Part shown: positions 28,384 through 36,457 of the stretch, one piece after another | Position numbering within the stretch: the first letter of the stretch is position 1 | How the letters are laid out: each line of letters begins with the position of its first letter | Source of the DNA: Micropruina sp. | GTDB lineage: Bacteria > Actinomycetota > Actinomycetes > Propionibacteriales > Propionibacteriaceae | Direction: 5' to 3' | Assembly: GCA_016711205.1 (NCBI GenBank) | Contig: JADJTM010000003.1 | Span: 434,001 to 498,000, forward strand | Length of the DNA stretch: 64,000 bases | Notes under the pieces: model-generated | Told to the model about the DNA's origin: nothing | Databases searched by the model: none | What the model saw: only the letters and a program-made list of their open reading frames with translations | Position numbers and translations under genes: made by a program

Positions 28384-28449
28384 ATGCGTTGTTTGACCGT
28401 CACCGGTCGAACCCGCGGGCCTGCACCCGGCCCTCACCTTCCCGGCTGA
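28384..28449 (+). CDS. 21-residue upstream ORF before phoH2
   Basis: ATG at 28384 follows a perfect AGGAGG (28373-28378) with 5-nt spacing, one of the strongest ribosome sites in the window. It encodes a Pro/Gly-rich peptide starting MRCLTVTGRTRG and stops at 28447-28449, 57 bp before phoH2. It could be a leader peptide coupling translation to phoH2 expression, or a shortened counterpart of the small phoAT gene known upstream of mycobacterial phoH2. Only the site and position support it. Confidence 0.5.
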   Translation: MRCLTVTGRTRGPAPGPHLPG

Positions 28450-28506
28450 CCACCAGATCGGCCGGCGCGGGTGCAGCGTGCGGCGGCCTCGAGAACAGGA
28501 GCGCTC

Positions 28507-29850
28507 GTGCCCACAACAGCCAGCACGCCTCGCACACTCACCCGCAGCGAGAGCACCACTGACGTACGCACCTACGTGATCGACACCTCCGTGCTGCTCA
28601 GTGATCCACATGCACTGCGCAACTTCGACGAGCACGAGGTGATCGTGCCCATCGTGGTGATCACCGAACTCGAAGCCAAGCGCGACCATCCCGAACTCGG
28701 CTACTTCGCCCGCACCGCCCTGCGCTATCTGGACGAACTGCGCGTCGCCAACGGCCGCCTCGACCTGCCGCTGGGCGTCAATCAAGTCGGCGGCACCCTG
28801 CACGTGGAGCTGAACCATTCCGACCAGTCCCTGCTGCCCGCCGGCTTCAGGCTCGGCGACAACGACTCGCGCATTCTGGCCGTCGCGCTCAACTACTCCG
28901 CCGAGGGCCGCCAAGTGGTGCTGGTCAGCAAGGACGTCCCGCTGAGGGTCAAGGCGTCCGCGGTCGGGCTGCTGGCCGAGGAGTACCTGCACGAGCTGCC
29001 GGCCGATTCGGGCTGGACGGGCATGGCCGAGGTCTCGGTGGCGCCGTCCAGCATCGATGCGCTGTACGCCGACGGCTCCGCGATCGTTCCCGAGGCCGTC
29101 GACCTGCCCTGTCACAGCGGCGTGGTGCTGCACGGCTCCGGATCGTCCGCACTGGGCCGGGTGCAGCCCGACGGCAGCGTCAAGCTCGTCCGCAGCGACC
29201 GGGACTGCTTCGGCATCCACGGCCGCTCCGCCGAACAGCGCGTCGCCCTCGACCTGCTGCTCGACCCGGCGATCGGCATCGTGTCGCTGGGCGGCCGGGC
29301 CGGCACCGGCAAGTCGGCGCTGGCGTTGTGTGCCGGGCTTGAGGCGGTGCTCGAGCGCCAGCAGCACGCCAAAGTGATCGTGTTCCGTCCCTTGTACGCG
29401 GTGGGGGGCCAGGAACTCGGGTTCCTGCCGGGCACCGAGGGCGAGAAGATGTCGCCGTGGGGGCAGGCCGTGTTCGACACCCTGGGCTCGATCACCAACC
29501 GCAACGTGATCGACGAGGTGCTGGCCCGCGACATGCTCGAGGTGATGCCGCTCACCCACATTCGCGGACGTTCCCTGCACGACGCGTTCGTGATCGTGGA
29601 CGAGGCCCAGTCCCTGGAGCGCAACGTGCTGCTCACGGTGCTGTCCCGGATCGGCCAGAACTCGCGGGTGGTGCTCACCCACGACGTTGCCCAGCGCGAC
29701 AACCTGCGGGTGGGCCGCCACGACGGCGTGGTGGCGGTGGTCGAGAAGCTGAAGGGGCACCCGCTCTTCGCCCACGTCACGTTGACCCGTTCGGAGCGCT
29801 CACCGATCGCCGCGCTGGTCACCGACATGCTGGAGGACATCGGCATCTGA
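28507..29850 (+). CDS. phoH2: PhoH2: PIN nuclease fused to PhoH ATPase
   Basis: 447-aa RNA-acting protein. The N-terminal PIN domain starts TYVIDTSVLLSDP and carries the acidic residues of the VapC-type nuclease site (second cluster LGDNDSRILAVAL). The C-terminal PhoH ATPase has Walker A GRAGTGKSALAL (about residue 265), Walker B AFVIVDEAQSLE, and DVAQRDNLRVGRHDGV. Mycobacterial PhoH2 unwinds and cleaves RNA. The GTG at 28507 follows AGGAG by six bases; an in-frame upstream start at 28471 lacks this. A mini-ORF precedes it. Confidence 0.93.
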   Translation: MPTTASTPRTLTRSESTTDVRTYVIDTSVLLSDPHALRNFDEHEVIVPIVVITELEAKRDHPELGYFARTALRYLDELRVANGRLDLPLGVNQVGGTLHVELNHSDQSLLPAGFRLGDNDSRILAVALNYSAEGRQVVLVSKDVPLRVKASAVGLLAEEYLHELPADSGWTGMAEVSVAPSSIDALYADGSAIVPEAVDLPCHSGVVLHGSGSSALGRVQPDGSVKLVRSDRDCFGIHGRSAEQRVALDLLLDPAIGIVSLGGRAGTGKSALALCAGLEAVLERQQHAKVIVFRPLYAVGGQELGFLPGTEGEKMSPWGQAVFDTLGSITNRNVIDEVLARDMLEVMPLTHIRGRSLHDAFVIVDEAQSLERNVLLTVLSRIGQNSRVVLTHDVAQRDNLRVGRHDGVVAVVEKLKGHPLFAHVTLTRSERSPIAALVTDMLEDIGI

Positions 29851-29890
29851 GCTGGACGATCTCCGCTCGCCCTGGCATAGGCTGGCTGCC

Positions 29891-30235
29891 ATGGCACTCA
29901 CCATCGGCATGATCACTGTCGACACCTCGGATCCGATCCCGCTGGCGCGTTGGTGGGCCGAACGGCTCGGCGGCGAGGTCACTGAAGAGAACGACGGCTG
30001 GTTCGTGGTGACCAGGCATCCCGGCGGCATCATGAGCTTTCAGAAGGTGGACGACCCGACGCCCGGCAAGAACCGCATCCATCTGGACCTGACCGCGGAC
30101 GGCGACCTGGACGAGACCGCCCAGGCACTGCTCGCGGCGGGCGCCTCGCTGGTCGGCGACCGTAGCGAAGGCTCGATGCGCTGGATCACACTGGCCGATC
30201 CGGACGGTAACCAGTTCTGCATCGCCGCGCACTGA
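29891..30235 (+). CDS. VOC/glyoxalase superfamily protein
   Basis: 114 aa, a single vicinal-oxygen-chelate domain pair. Landmarks are PIPLARWWAERLGGEV near the N-terminus, KNRIHLDLTADGDLDETA in the middle and the terminal LADPDGNQFCIAAH. It could be a lyase, dioxygenase-like or resistance protein; none of these is decided. It starts 7 nt after TAGGCT (29878-29883), fitting a leaderless mRNA, and follows phoH2 by 40 bp. Confidence 0.85.
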   Translation: MALTIGMITVDTSDPIPLARWWAERLGGEVTEENDGWFVVTRHPGGIMSFQKVDDPTPGKNRIHLDLTADGDLDETAQALLAAGASLVGDRSEGSMRWITLADPDGNQFCIAAH

Positions 30236-30274
30236 GCCGGGCTGATCCTGGATCCGGGCCGTCAGCTGAGCGCG

Positions 30275-31033
30275 TCAGCTGAGCGCGTCGGGCGGTCCGG
30301 CGGTTTCGGCCGGGCCGCCCCCGACGAGGGATCCTTCGTTCGGCTCGGCTGCACGCTCTGCGCGATCCGGGCCGGGAACGTCCGGCGGCCCCAGCCGCGC
30401 TCGGCACGACTCGGGTGTCACCCACGGTTCGAGGTCGATGACGGTGAGGTCCGCGCCGCCGGCCGCCAGGTAACCCCGCATCAGGCCGAGGTGAATGCGG
30501 CACACCGTCCGGTCACCGCCGGCGGTGAACTCGCGGAACGGGCAGCGCACGATCTGCAGCTGCAGGCCGTCCGACTGCTGCGTCAGGCGCGAGGTCAGGC
30601 CCAGCCCGTTGACGACGCCGACCAGGTCCTCGGCCGTGGTGCGCTGGCCCGGCGCCACCATCGAGCTACCCCAACTCTCACCGATCTCTTCGGCGAGCGG
30701 ACGATCCGGGCTCGCGTCGGCCTGCACGCGGGCCAGCAGGGCGAGCACCAGGCCGTGGTGGGCCGCGGCCGAGACGGGCGGCACGGTGGGGGCGGCGGTG
30801 AACAGCGCGCGGGGGCGTCCCTTTCGACCCTGACGTTCAATGACCCGTCGCACCAGGCCCTGTTGCTGCAACGCGTCCAGATGAAACCGGACGGTGTTGC
30901 GGTGCAGTCCCAGCGCGTCCGCCAGGCTTTCGATCCGTACCGGATCGGCCTCGCTCTGCAGGTGCGCCAGCACCCGCCGCCTGGTGGGTCCCAGGCGATC
31001 GGCGTGATCGGCGGCGGGGGCGGTCACTCGCAC
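30275..31033 (-). CDS. ArsR/DeoR-like HTH regulator with Cys-rich C-terminus
   Basis: 252 aa. The N-terminal winged helix (RIESLADALGLHRNTVRFHLDAL, then QQQGLVRRVIE) is typical of ArsR/DeoR-class repressors. The sensor part ends with RCPFREF and VCRIHLGLMRGYL, so CPF and CxxH residues could hold a metal or iron-sulfur cluster, as in SufR-type proteins. Target unknown. It is divergent from moaA with a 93-bp gap, so control of moaA is possible. The GTG at 31031-31033 is my start choice; the ribosome site is weak. Confidence 0.75.
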   Translation of the reverse strand: MRVTAPAADHADRLGPTRRRVLAHLQSEADPVRIESLADALGLHRNTVRFHLDALQQQGLVRRVIERQGRKGRPRALFTAAPTVPPVSAAAHHGLVLALLARVQADASPDRPLAEEIGESWGSSMVAPGQRTTAEDLVGVVNGLGLTSRLTQQSDGLQLQIVRCPFREFTAGGDRTVCRIHLGLMRGYLAAGGADLTVIDLEPWVTPESCRARLGPPDVPGPDRAERAAEPNEGSLVGGGPAETAGPPDALS

Positions 31034-31126
31034 ATGATGGCAGCCGAGCCGATCCTCCGCAGGCGGACCGGGCAAGACCCTGGCTGAGCACCGCCCCCGT
31101 CCCGCCGGTCGCGTAATCTGTCGGAC

Positions 31127-32164
31127 ATGACGGCTCCGGTGCGCGTTCCGCTGCGGCTGGCCGACGCGCACGGCCGCGTCGCCACCGACCTGCGCGTCTC
31201 GCTGACCGATCGCTGCAACCTGCGCTGCACCTACTGCATGCCCGCCGAGGGCCTGCAATGGTTCCCGACCGACGAGGTGCTGACCGACGCCGAGATTCTT
31301 CGGGTGCTCGACATCGCCGTGCAGCAGCTGGGCATCACGAAGGTTCGCTTCACCGGCGGCGAACCGCTGCTGCGCCGCTCGCTCGAACAGATCGTGGCCG
31401 GCGCCGCACAGCTGCGCACCCGCACCGGCGGTAGCCCCGAGTTGTCGCTGACCACCAACGGCATCGGCCTCGACAAGCGGGTGAACGCCCTTGCCGAAGC
31501 CGGTTTGAACCGGGTGAACATCTCGCTCGACTCGCTCGATCGCGAACGCTACGCCGCGCTGGCGCGCCGTGATCGGCTGGATGCGGTGCTGGCCGGGCTG
31601 GCCGCGTCCGAGGCGGCCGGACTGCTACCGGTCAAGGTGAACGCTGTGATCATGCGCGGTCGCAACGAGGCGGACGTGGTGCCGCTGGCGCAGTTCTGCC
31701 TGGAGCGTGGCTACCAGCTGCGCTACATCGAGCACATGCCGTTGGGCCCCCAGCACGCATGGGACCGCTCCACAATGGTCACCCAGGCCGAGATCCTGAC
31801 GCTGCTGGCGCAGCGGTACACGCTGTCGACGGCCGCCGAACCGAGGGGTGCCGCGCCGGCCGAGCTGTGGCAGGTCGCTCCGGACGCCACTCAGCCGGGC
31901 GGTCTGCTCGGCGTCATCCCGTCGGTCACCGCGCCGTTCTGCGGGGCCTGCGACCGCACCCGCATCACCGCGGACGGCCAACTGCGCACCTGCCTGTTCT
32001 CGCGCACCGAGACCGATCTGCGTGCCGCGCTGCGGGGCGGAGCGTCCGATGATGAACTCGCCCAGCTCTGGGCGGGGGCGCAGAGCCGCAAGGCCGCGGC
32101 GCACGGCATTGGCGAACCGGGCTTCGTGCAGCCTGCGCGAACCATGAGTGCCATCGGAGGGTGA
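31127..32164 (+). CDS. moaA: GTP 3',8-cyclase MoaA
   Basis: Radical-SAM enzyme catalysing the first step of molybdenum-cofactor synthesis. The 345-aa product has the SAM cluster motif CNLRCTYC near residue 29 and RFTGGEPLLR. The C-terminal second cluster reads FCGACDRTRITADGQLRTCLF, and the terminal Gly-Gly needed in catalysis is present. TAATCT (31114-31119) lies 7 nt before the ATG, a leaderless pattern. It is followed directly by moaD. Confidence 0.95.
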   Translation: MTAPVRVPLRLADAHGRVATDLRVSLTDRCNLRCTYCMPAEGLQWFPTDEVLTDAEILRVLDIAVQQLGITKVRFTGGEPLLRRSLEQIVAGAAQLRTRTGGSPELSLTTNGIGLDKRVNALAEAGLNRVNISLDSLDRERYAALARRDRLDAVLAGLAASEAAGLLPVKVNAVIMRGRNEADVVPLAQFCLERGYQLRYIEHMPLGPQHAWDRSTMVTQAEILTLLAQRYTLSTAAEPRGAAPAELWQVAPDATQPGGLLGVIPSVTAPFCGACDRTRITADGQLRTCLFSRTETDLRAALRGGASDDELAQLWAGAQSRKAAAHGIGEPGFVQPARTMSAIGG

Positions 32165-32166
32165 CC

Positions 32167-32409
32167 ATGAGAATCCGTTACTTCGCCGGGGCTGCCGAGG
32201 CGGCCGGTGTGACCGAAGAGATCATTGACGCCGACTTCGAGGTGACGGTCGCCGAGCTGGTCGAGCAACTGGGTGCCGAGCGCGAACGGCTGGCCAAGGT
32301 GCTGGCCGTCTCGACGGTGCTGATCGACGGCCAGCCCGCGCATCAGCGCACCGAATATGTCGGCCGGAACGCCCAAGTGGACGTGCTGCCCCCGTTCGCC
32401 GGGGGATAG
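32167..32409 (+). CDS. moaD: Molybdopterin synthase sulfur carrier MoaD
   Basis: 80 aa, ubiquitin-like fold, ending in the PPFAGG Gly-Gly tail that is thiocarboxylated. It donates sulfur to precursor Z with MoaE. The start at ATG 32167 is 2 bp after the moaA stop and is served by GGAGG; a GTG at 32161 overlapping moaA is less likely. The MoaE partner lies far away at 56196. Confidence 0.92.
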   Translation: MRIRYFAGAAEAAGVTEEIIDADFEVTVAELVEQLGAERERLAKVLAVSTVLIDGQPAHQRTEYVGRNAQVDVLPPFAGG

Positions 32410-32428
32410 TGTCGCGTCGCCCCGAGGG

Positions 32429-32720
32429 TGAGCAGGAATAGGGGACGGTTCCTACTTCCTGCTCAGGCCCCAAGTCGTGCTCAGGGGTCTGAGGGAGGTG
32501 AGCAGGAAGTAGGAACCGTCCCCGATTCCTGCTCAGGCCCCCAAGTCCTGCTGACGGAGATCGGGTCTAGGAGAGGTGAGCAGGAAGTAGGAACCGTCCC
32601 CGATTCCCGCTCGCGGGTCTGAGGGAGGTGAGCAGGAAGTAGGAACCGTCCCCGATTCCCGCTCACGGGTCTGAGGGAGGTGAGCAGGAAGTAGGAACCG
32701 TCCCCGATTCCTGCTCCCGG
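32429..32720. repeat. GGAACCGTCCCC hairpin cluster with 52-bp tandem units
   Basis: One inverted core (32441-32452) and four direct cores (32512-32523, 32590-32601, 32642-32653, 32694-32705). The full element here has outer arms TGAGCAGGAA and TTCCTGCTCA around the core, so each is an imperfect hairpin of about 37 nt. The last three units repeat at exactly 52 bp. This fills the 32410-32771 gap between moaD and the convergent gene. Confidence 0.88.
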
Positions 32721-32771
32721 ACCTTCGACGAGCGATACCCGCCGTCGCCGTCCTCCGACTGAGCGGTCAGA

Positions 32772-33305
32772 TCAGAGCGCGGGGCCCTTGGCGCGCAGCT
32801 TGTCGACCTCTTCCATCGCCGTGCGCAGTTCGGCCAGCCAGCTCTCGGTGTGCTGGCCGACGATCTTCACCGCCCAGGCCAACGCCTCGGAGCGCGAGCG
32901 CGCCACACCTGCGTCCACCAGGGTGTCGAGCACCTGCCGTTCCGGCTGCTTGAGCCGCGTCATCACCGGCACCGAGACGTGGGTGAACATCGCCTGCGTC
33001 TCGCCTAGCCGGACGCCCCACGACACCTTGCGGACGTACCGCGCCTCGGCCTCGAGCGCGATGCCGATCCGGCGTTCCCGGGTGTCCTCGCGGAATCGGG
33101 CGATGCGGCCGTCCGCCATCGCGGGCTCGACGCCCTCGTCAGGCAGTGTGCCGATCACCGTGATCTCCTCGCGGTCGACGGTCACCGCCAGGTCCAGGAA
33201 CCAGTCGTCGGGCAGCCGCCCCTTGAACCAGTCGTACGCGTCAGTGGCGGGCGGGACGTCCGCCTGCTGCCAGCCACCCGGTCTGCCGAAGTTGCGTGCA
33301 CCCAT
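32772..33305 (-). CDS. Conserved hypothetical protein with ribbon-helix-helix-like C-terminus
   Basis: 177 aa, family not confidently recognised. The N-terminal two thirds look beta-rich (WFLDLAVTVDREEITVIGTL). The last 60 residues (VLDTLVDAGVARSRSEALAWAVKIV) resemble the helix-turn part of RHH DNA-binding proteins, followed by a helical tail. The second of two adjacent ATGs is chosen because AAGGAGG lies five bases before it. A tandem 8-bp repeat just upstream is a plausible binding site, so autoregulation is inferred. Confidence 0.65.
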   Translation of the reverse strand: MGARNFGRPGGWQQADVPPATDAYDWFKGRLPDDWFLDLAVTVDREEITVIGTLPDEGVEPAMADGRIARFREDTRERRIGIALEAEARYVRKVSWGVRLGETQAMFTHVSVPVMTRLKQPERQVLDTLVDAGVARSRSEALAWAVKIVGQHTESWLAELRTAMEEVDKLRAKGPAL

Positions 33306-33323
33306 CATTACCTCCTTGACGTG

Positions 33324-33339
33324 ATTACAACATTACAAC
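33324..33339. promoter_or_regulatory. Tandem ATTACAAC repeat upstream of the RHH-like gene
   Basis: Two perfect head-to-tail copies of ATTACAAC (33324-33331, 33332-33339) lie 18 bp before the start of the RHH-like gene, in an AT-rich patch unusual for this window. RHH proteins often bind tandem short sites, which fits an autoregulatory operator. Confidence 0.5.
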
Positions 33340-33504
33340 GCAATGACTGAGGCGCAAGGGCGTGGTGGTGACCAGCTGCTACGAAGGGGGCCTACCTACG
33401 CCTGGATCGCGTCCGAGAATCGCACCTCAGCCGAGCCGCCACGCCGATGCGGTGGCGTGGCGCTCCCGCTGCCGTGCGATTCTCGGACAGCTGTGGGCGG
33501 GACC

Positions 33505-34251
33505 TCACACCAGCGGCCAGGGATAGGCATGCCCGGTGGTGTCGATCGGCATCATCCGAGTGTCGAGCAGCCGCCGGACGCGCCGCCGCAAGGCCCGCTT
33601 CTCGCGCTCGTCCAGCAGGTCGGCCAGCTCGTCCGGCACCTGATCGGCCAGCGGTGCCAGGTCGGTCAGCAGGTCCTGCGGCACGGTGTCGCCGGCGAAA
33701 TCCCAGATCACCGTGCGCAGCTTGAACTCAGCGGCGAAGCACAGCCCGTGATCGATGCCCCACACCCCGCCCTCGGCGTCGCGCAGGACGTGCCCGCCCT
33801 TGCGGTCGGTGTTGTTGCTGACCACGTCGAACACGGCCATCCGGCGCAAGGCGTCGTGGGTGTCGGGCTCGTGCCTGACCAGGGTGAAGTAGTGCGCGGC
33901 AGGGTCGAAGTCGATGAACCACTGCAGCGATCCCACGCCCAAGGGTGCGTCCGCACGCACCACGGTGGGCGGCACCAACCCCCAGCCGAGCCACTCGCTC
34001 AACAGGTAGGCCGCGCGTTCGCGCTTGTAGAGGCCCGGTCCGAAGTCCCACAGCGGACGCTCGCCCGACTCGGGTTTGTAGATCGCCCACGCGTAGTCGT
34101 CGCCACGGGTGACCTCGACCACGAAGGTGGCGTTGCTGCTGTCCACGACCCGTCCGACGATGGCGACCTCGCCGGTTTCGAGCAGCGCCTCGCGGGCGGC
34201 CGGGTCGATCGGGCCGTCCGGTGTGCGGGGCACGTCGTCGGGAACGCTCAC
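33505..34251 (-). CDS. SCO1664-family (PI3K/PI4K-like fold) protein
   Basis: 248 aa. Motifs: DYAWAIYKPESGERPLWDF near residue 55 (substrate-clamp-like Lys), FDVVSNNTDRKGGHVL near residue 140 (catalytic-loop-like Asn/Asp) and WGIDHGLCF near residue 165 (metal-binding Asp). This layout matches the actinobacterial SCO1664 family related to phosphoinositide-kinase folds; the true substrate is unknown. The GTG start overlaps the stop of the histidine-phosphatase gene by 4 bp. That pairing is common in actinobacteria near mycothiol ligase genes. Confidence 0.85.
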   Translation of the reverse strand: MSVPDDVPRTPDGPIDPAAREALLETGEVAIVGRVVDSSNATFVVEVTRGDDYAWAIYKPESGERPLWDFGPGLYKRERAAYLLSEWLGWGLVPPTVVRADAPLGVGSLQWFIDFDPAAHYFTLVRHEPDTHDALRRMAVFDVVSNNTDRKGGHVLRDAEGGVWGIDHGLCFAAEFKLRTVIWDFAGDTVPQDLLTDLAPLADQVPDELADLLDEREKRALRRRVRRLLDTRMMPIDTTGHAYPWPLV

Positions 34252-34868
34252 GGCAACGGCCCGTGGGTCGAGTTCACCGCACGGACGATCGGTGCGGCGC
34301 CGGCCGGCCAGTCGATCACCGAGATCGATCCGGTGCCGACGTCGACGCGCTGGAAGTGGTCGAGGTGGGCGCCCATCGCATGGGTCAGCAGGGCCTTGAT
34401 CGGATCGGCGTGCGAGAAGCAGGCCACGACGGCGCTCGGATGCGCCTGCCGCAGCCGTTCCAGCAGGCCGATCATGCGGGTCTGCAGTTCGACGAAGCTC
34501 TCGCCGCCCGGAAACCGGAAGGTCGACGGGGCCGACTGCACGATGCGCCACTGTTTGAGCTTGGCGAGCGCGCTCAGCCGTTCACCCGTCCAGTCGCCGA
34601 AGTCACATTCGAGGAGCGCCGGTTCGATCGTCGCGGTCAGCCCGGACGCCGCCTCGGTCGGCGCGGCGGTCTCGCGGGCCCGCTCCAGCGGTGAGACGTA
34701 CAGGCCGCCCAGTTTCACGCCGGTGAGCCGCTGCGCGACCGCCTCGGCCTGGGCGTGCCCCTGCTCGGACAGGTGCAGCCCAGGGGCGCGGCCGGGCAGG
34801 ATCTGGCCGGTGGTGGGGGTCTGCCCGTGACGAATCAGCAGTACCCGCAGCGTCTTGGGGGACGGCAC
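34248..34868 (-). CDS. Histidine phosphatase / putative phosphomutase (MSMEG_4193 family)
   Basis: 206 aa. The phosphohistidine motif LIRHGQTPTTGQ is near residue 10, and the second catalytic His is in CFSHADPIKALL near residue 150. EFGDW-like CDFGDWTGE and SPLERARET complete the family pattern. The substrate is not known. GTG start with TACGCT 7 nt upstream (leaderless pattern). Coupled to the SCO1664-family gene. Confidence 0.88.
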   Translation of the reverse strand: MPSPKTLRVLLIRHGQTPTTGQILPGRAPGLHLSEQGHAQAEAVAQRLTGVKLGGLYVSPLERARETAAPTEAASGLTATIEPALLECDFGDWTGERLSALAKLKQWRIVQSAPSTFRFPGGESFVELQTRMIGLLERLRQAHPSAVVACFSHADPIKALLTHAMGAHLDHFQRVDVGTGSISVIDWPAGAAPIVRAVNSTHGPLP

Positions 34869-35066
34869 GGGGTCGAGCGTACCCCCGGCGCTGCGGGGCG
34901 CATTCCACCGGTCGGGGTGCGATTCCGAGGCGCTCCTGAACAGCGTGCGGATCCGTCCCCGACCACGAAGACGGACCCCTCACGTTGTTCCGGAGCGGGT
35001 GCCACAGCCGGGGGTGCACCCGATGAGATGAGGGACGATCCTTGCGTGCGGGGTTAGCGTGAGGTC

Positions 35067-36449
35067 GTGACCGACCGCCCCACCATCAGCACCCTCGCCG
35101 AGCTGCGTGCCAGCGGGCATGAGCACAAGCACCTGCGCGACGAGATTCGCAGCAACCTGCTCGCCGCCCTGGCCAAGGGTGACAACCCCTGGCCCGGCCT
35201 GCACGGCTTCGACCGCACCGTGCTGCCGCAACTCGAACGCGCCCTGATCGCCGGCCATGATGTCGTGCTGCTGGGCGAGCGCGGGCAGGGCAAGACCCGC
35301 CTGCTGCGCACCCTGGAGGGCCTGCTCGATGAGTGGACGCCGGTGATCGACGGGTCCGAACTCGGCGAGCACCCCTACGACCCGATCACCGCCGAGTCGA
35401 AGCGCCGGGCCGCCGAACTCGCCGGCGAACTGCCCGTCGCGTGGCGGCACCGCTCGGAGCGGTACGCCGAGAAGCTGGCCACGCCAGACACGTCCGTGGC
35501 CGACCTGATCGGCGACGTCGACCCGATCCGGGTGGCCGAAGGACGCCGCCTGGGCGACCCCGAGACGATCCACTTCGGCCTCATTCCCCGTAGTCACCGC
35601 GGCATTGTCGCGATCAACGAGCTGCCCGACCTGGCCGAGCGCATTCAGGTGGCGATGCTGAATGTGATGGAGGAGCGCGACATTCAGATTCGCGGCTACG
35701 TGCTGCGGCTGCCGCTGGACGTGCTCGTGATGGCCTCGGCCAACCCCGAGGACTACACCAACCGCGGCCGCATCATCACCCCTCTCAAGGACCGCTTCGG
35801 CGCCGAGATCCGCACCCACTACCCGCTCGAACTCGACGACGAGGTGGCGGTGATCCGTCAGGAGGCGCGTCTGGTCGCCGAGATTCCGGACGTCCTGCTC
35901 GAGATCCTGGGCCGCTACACCCGGGCGCTGCGCGAGTCGCCCGCGATCAACCAGCGTTCCGGGGTGTCCGCCCGGTTCGCGATCGCCGGCGCCGAAACGG
36001 TCGCCGCCGCGGCGCTGCACCGCTCGACCGTCCGTGGTGAGGCCGAGGCGGTCGCCCGGCTCGTCGATCTCGAATCGGCAGTCGACGTGCTCGGCGGCAA
36101 GATCGAGTTCGAAGCCGGCGAAGAGGGCCGCGAGGACGCCATCCTGGCCCACCTGCTGCGCACCGCCACCGCCGAAACCGCCCGGGCCCACTTTCGCGGC
36201 ATCGATCTGGGGCCGTTGGTCGACGCGCTGGACGGGCACACCACCGTCACCACCGGTGAACAGGTGACCGCCGCCGAGTTTCTGGACGGACTGCCGCCGG
36301 CCGGCGAGGTGTACGACCAGATCGCGGAGCGGTTCGAGGCCGACACCCCCGGACGCCGGGCCAGTGCGATCGAACTCGCCCTCGAAGGGCTCTATTTGGC
36401 GCGGCGCATCGCCAAGGAGTCCGACGGCGCGGAAACCATCTACGGCTAG
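35067..36449 (+). CDS. AAA+ ATPase, magnesium-chelatase/MoxR-like
   Basis: 460 aa. Walker A is LLGERGQGKTRLLR near residue 68. Walker B-like IVAINELPDLAERIQ and sensor VLVMASANPEDYTNRG follow near residues 185-230, typical of the Mg-chelatase I/MoxR clade. Such ATPases remodel proteins or insert metals together with a VWA partner. The partner follows 8 bp downstream here, so the pair acts as a unit. There are no tetrapyrrole genes around, so classic Mg chelatase is unlikely. TAGCGT stands 6 nt before the GTG start. Confidence 0.88.
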   Translation: MTDRPTISTLAELRASGHEHKHLRDEIRSNLLAALAKGDNPWPGLHGFDRTVLPQLERALIAGHDVVLLGERGQGKTRLLRTLEGLLDEWTPVIDGSELGEHPYDPITAESKRRAAELAGELPVAWRHRSERYAEKLATPDTSVADLIGDVDPIRVAEGRRLGDPETIHFGLIPRSHRGIVAINELPDLAERIQVAMLNVMEERDIQIRGYVLRLPLDVLVMASANPEDYTNRGRIITPLKDRFGAEIRTHYPLELDDEVAVIRQEARLVAEIPDVLLEILGRYTRALRESPAINQRSGVSARFAIAGAETVAAAALHRSTVRGEAEAVARLVDLESAVDVLGGKIEFEAGEEGREDAILAHLLRTATAETARAHFRGIDLGPLVDALDGHTTVTTGEQVTAAEFLDGLPPAGEVYDQIAERFEADTPGRRASAIELALEGLYLARRIAKESDGAETIYG

Positions 36450-36457
36450 GACGAACG

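Noticed and set aside
32429..32720. Regular repeats with constant spacing, CRISPR-like at first sight
   Set aside because: The spacers between cores are themselves repeated, there are no cas genes, and copies occur in both orientations across the window; they are REP-type hairpins in tandem units.
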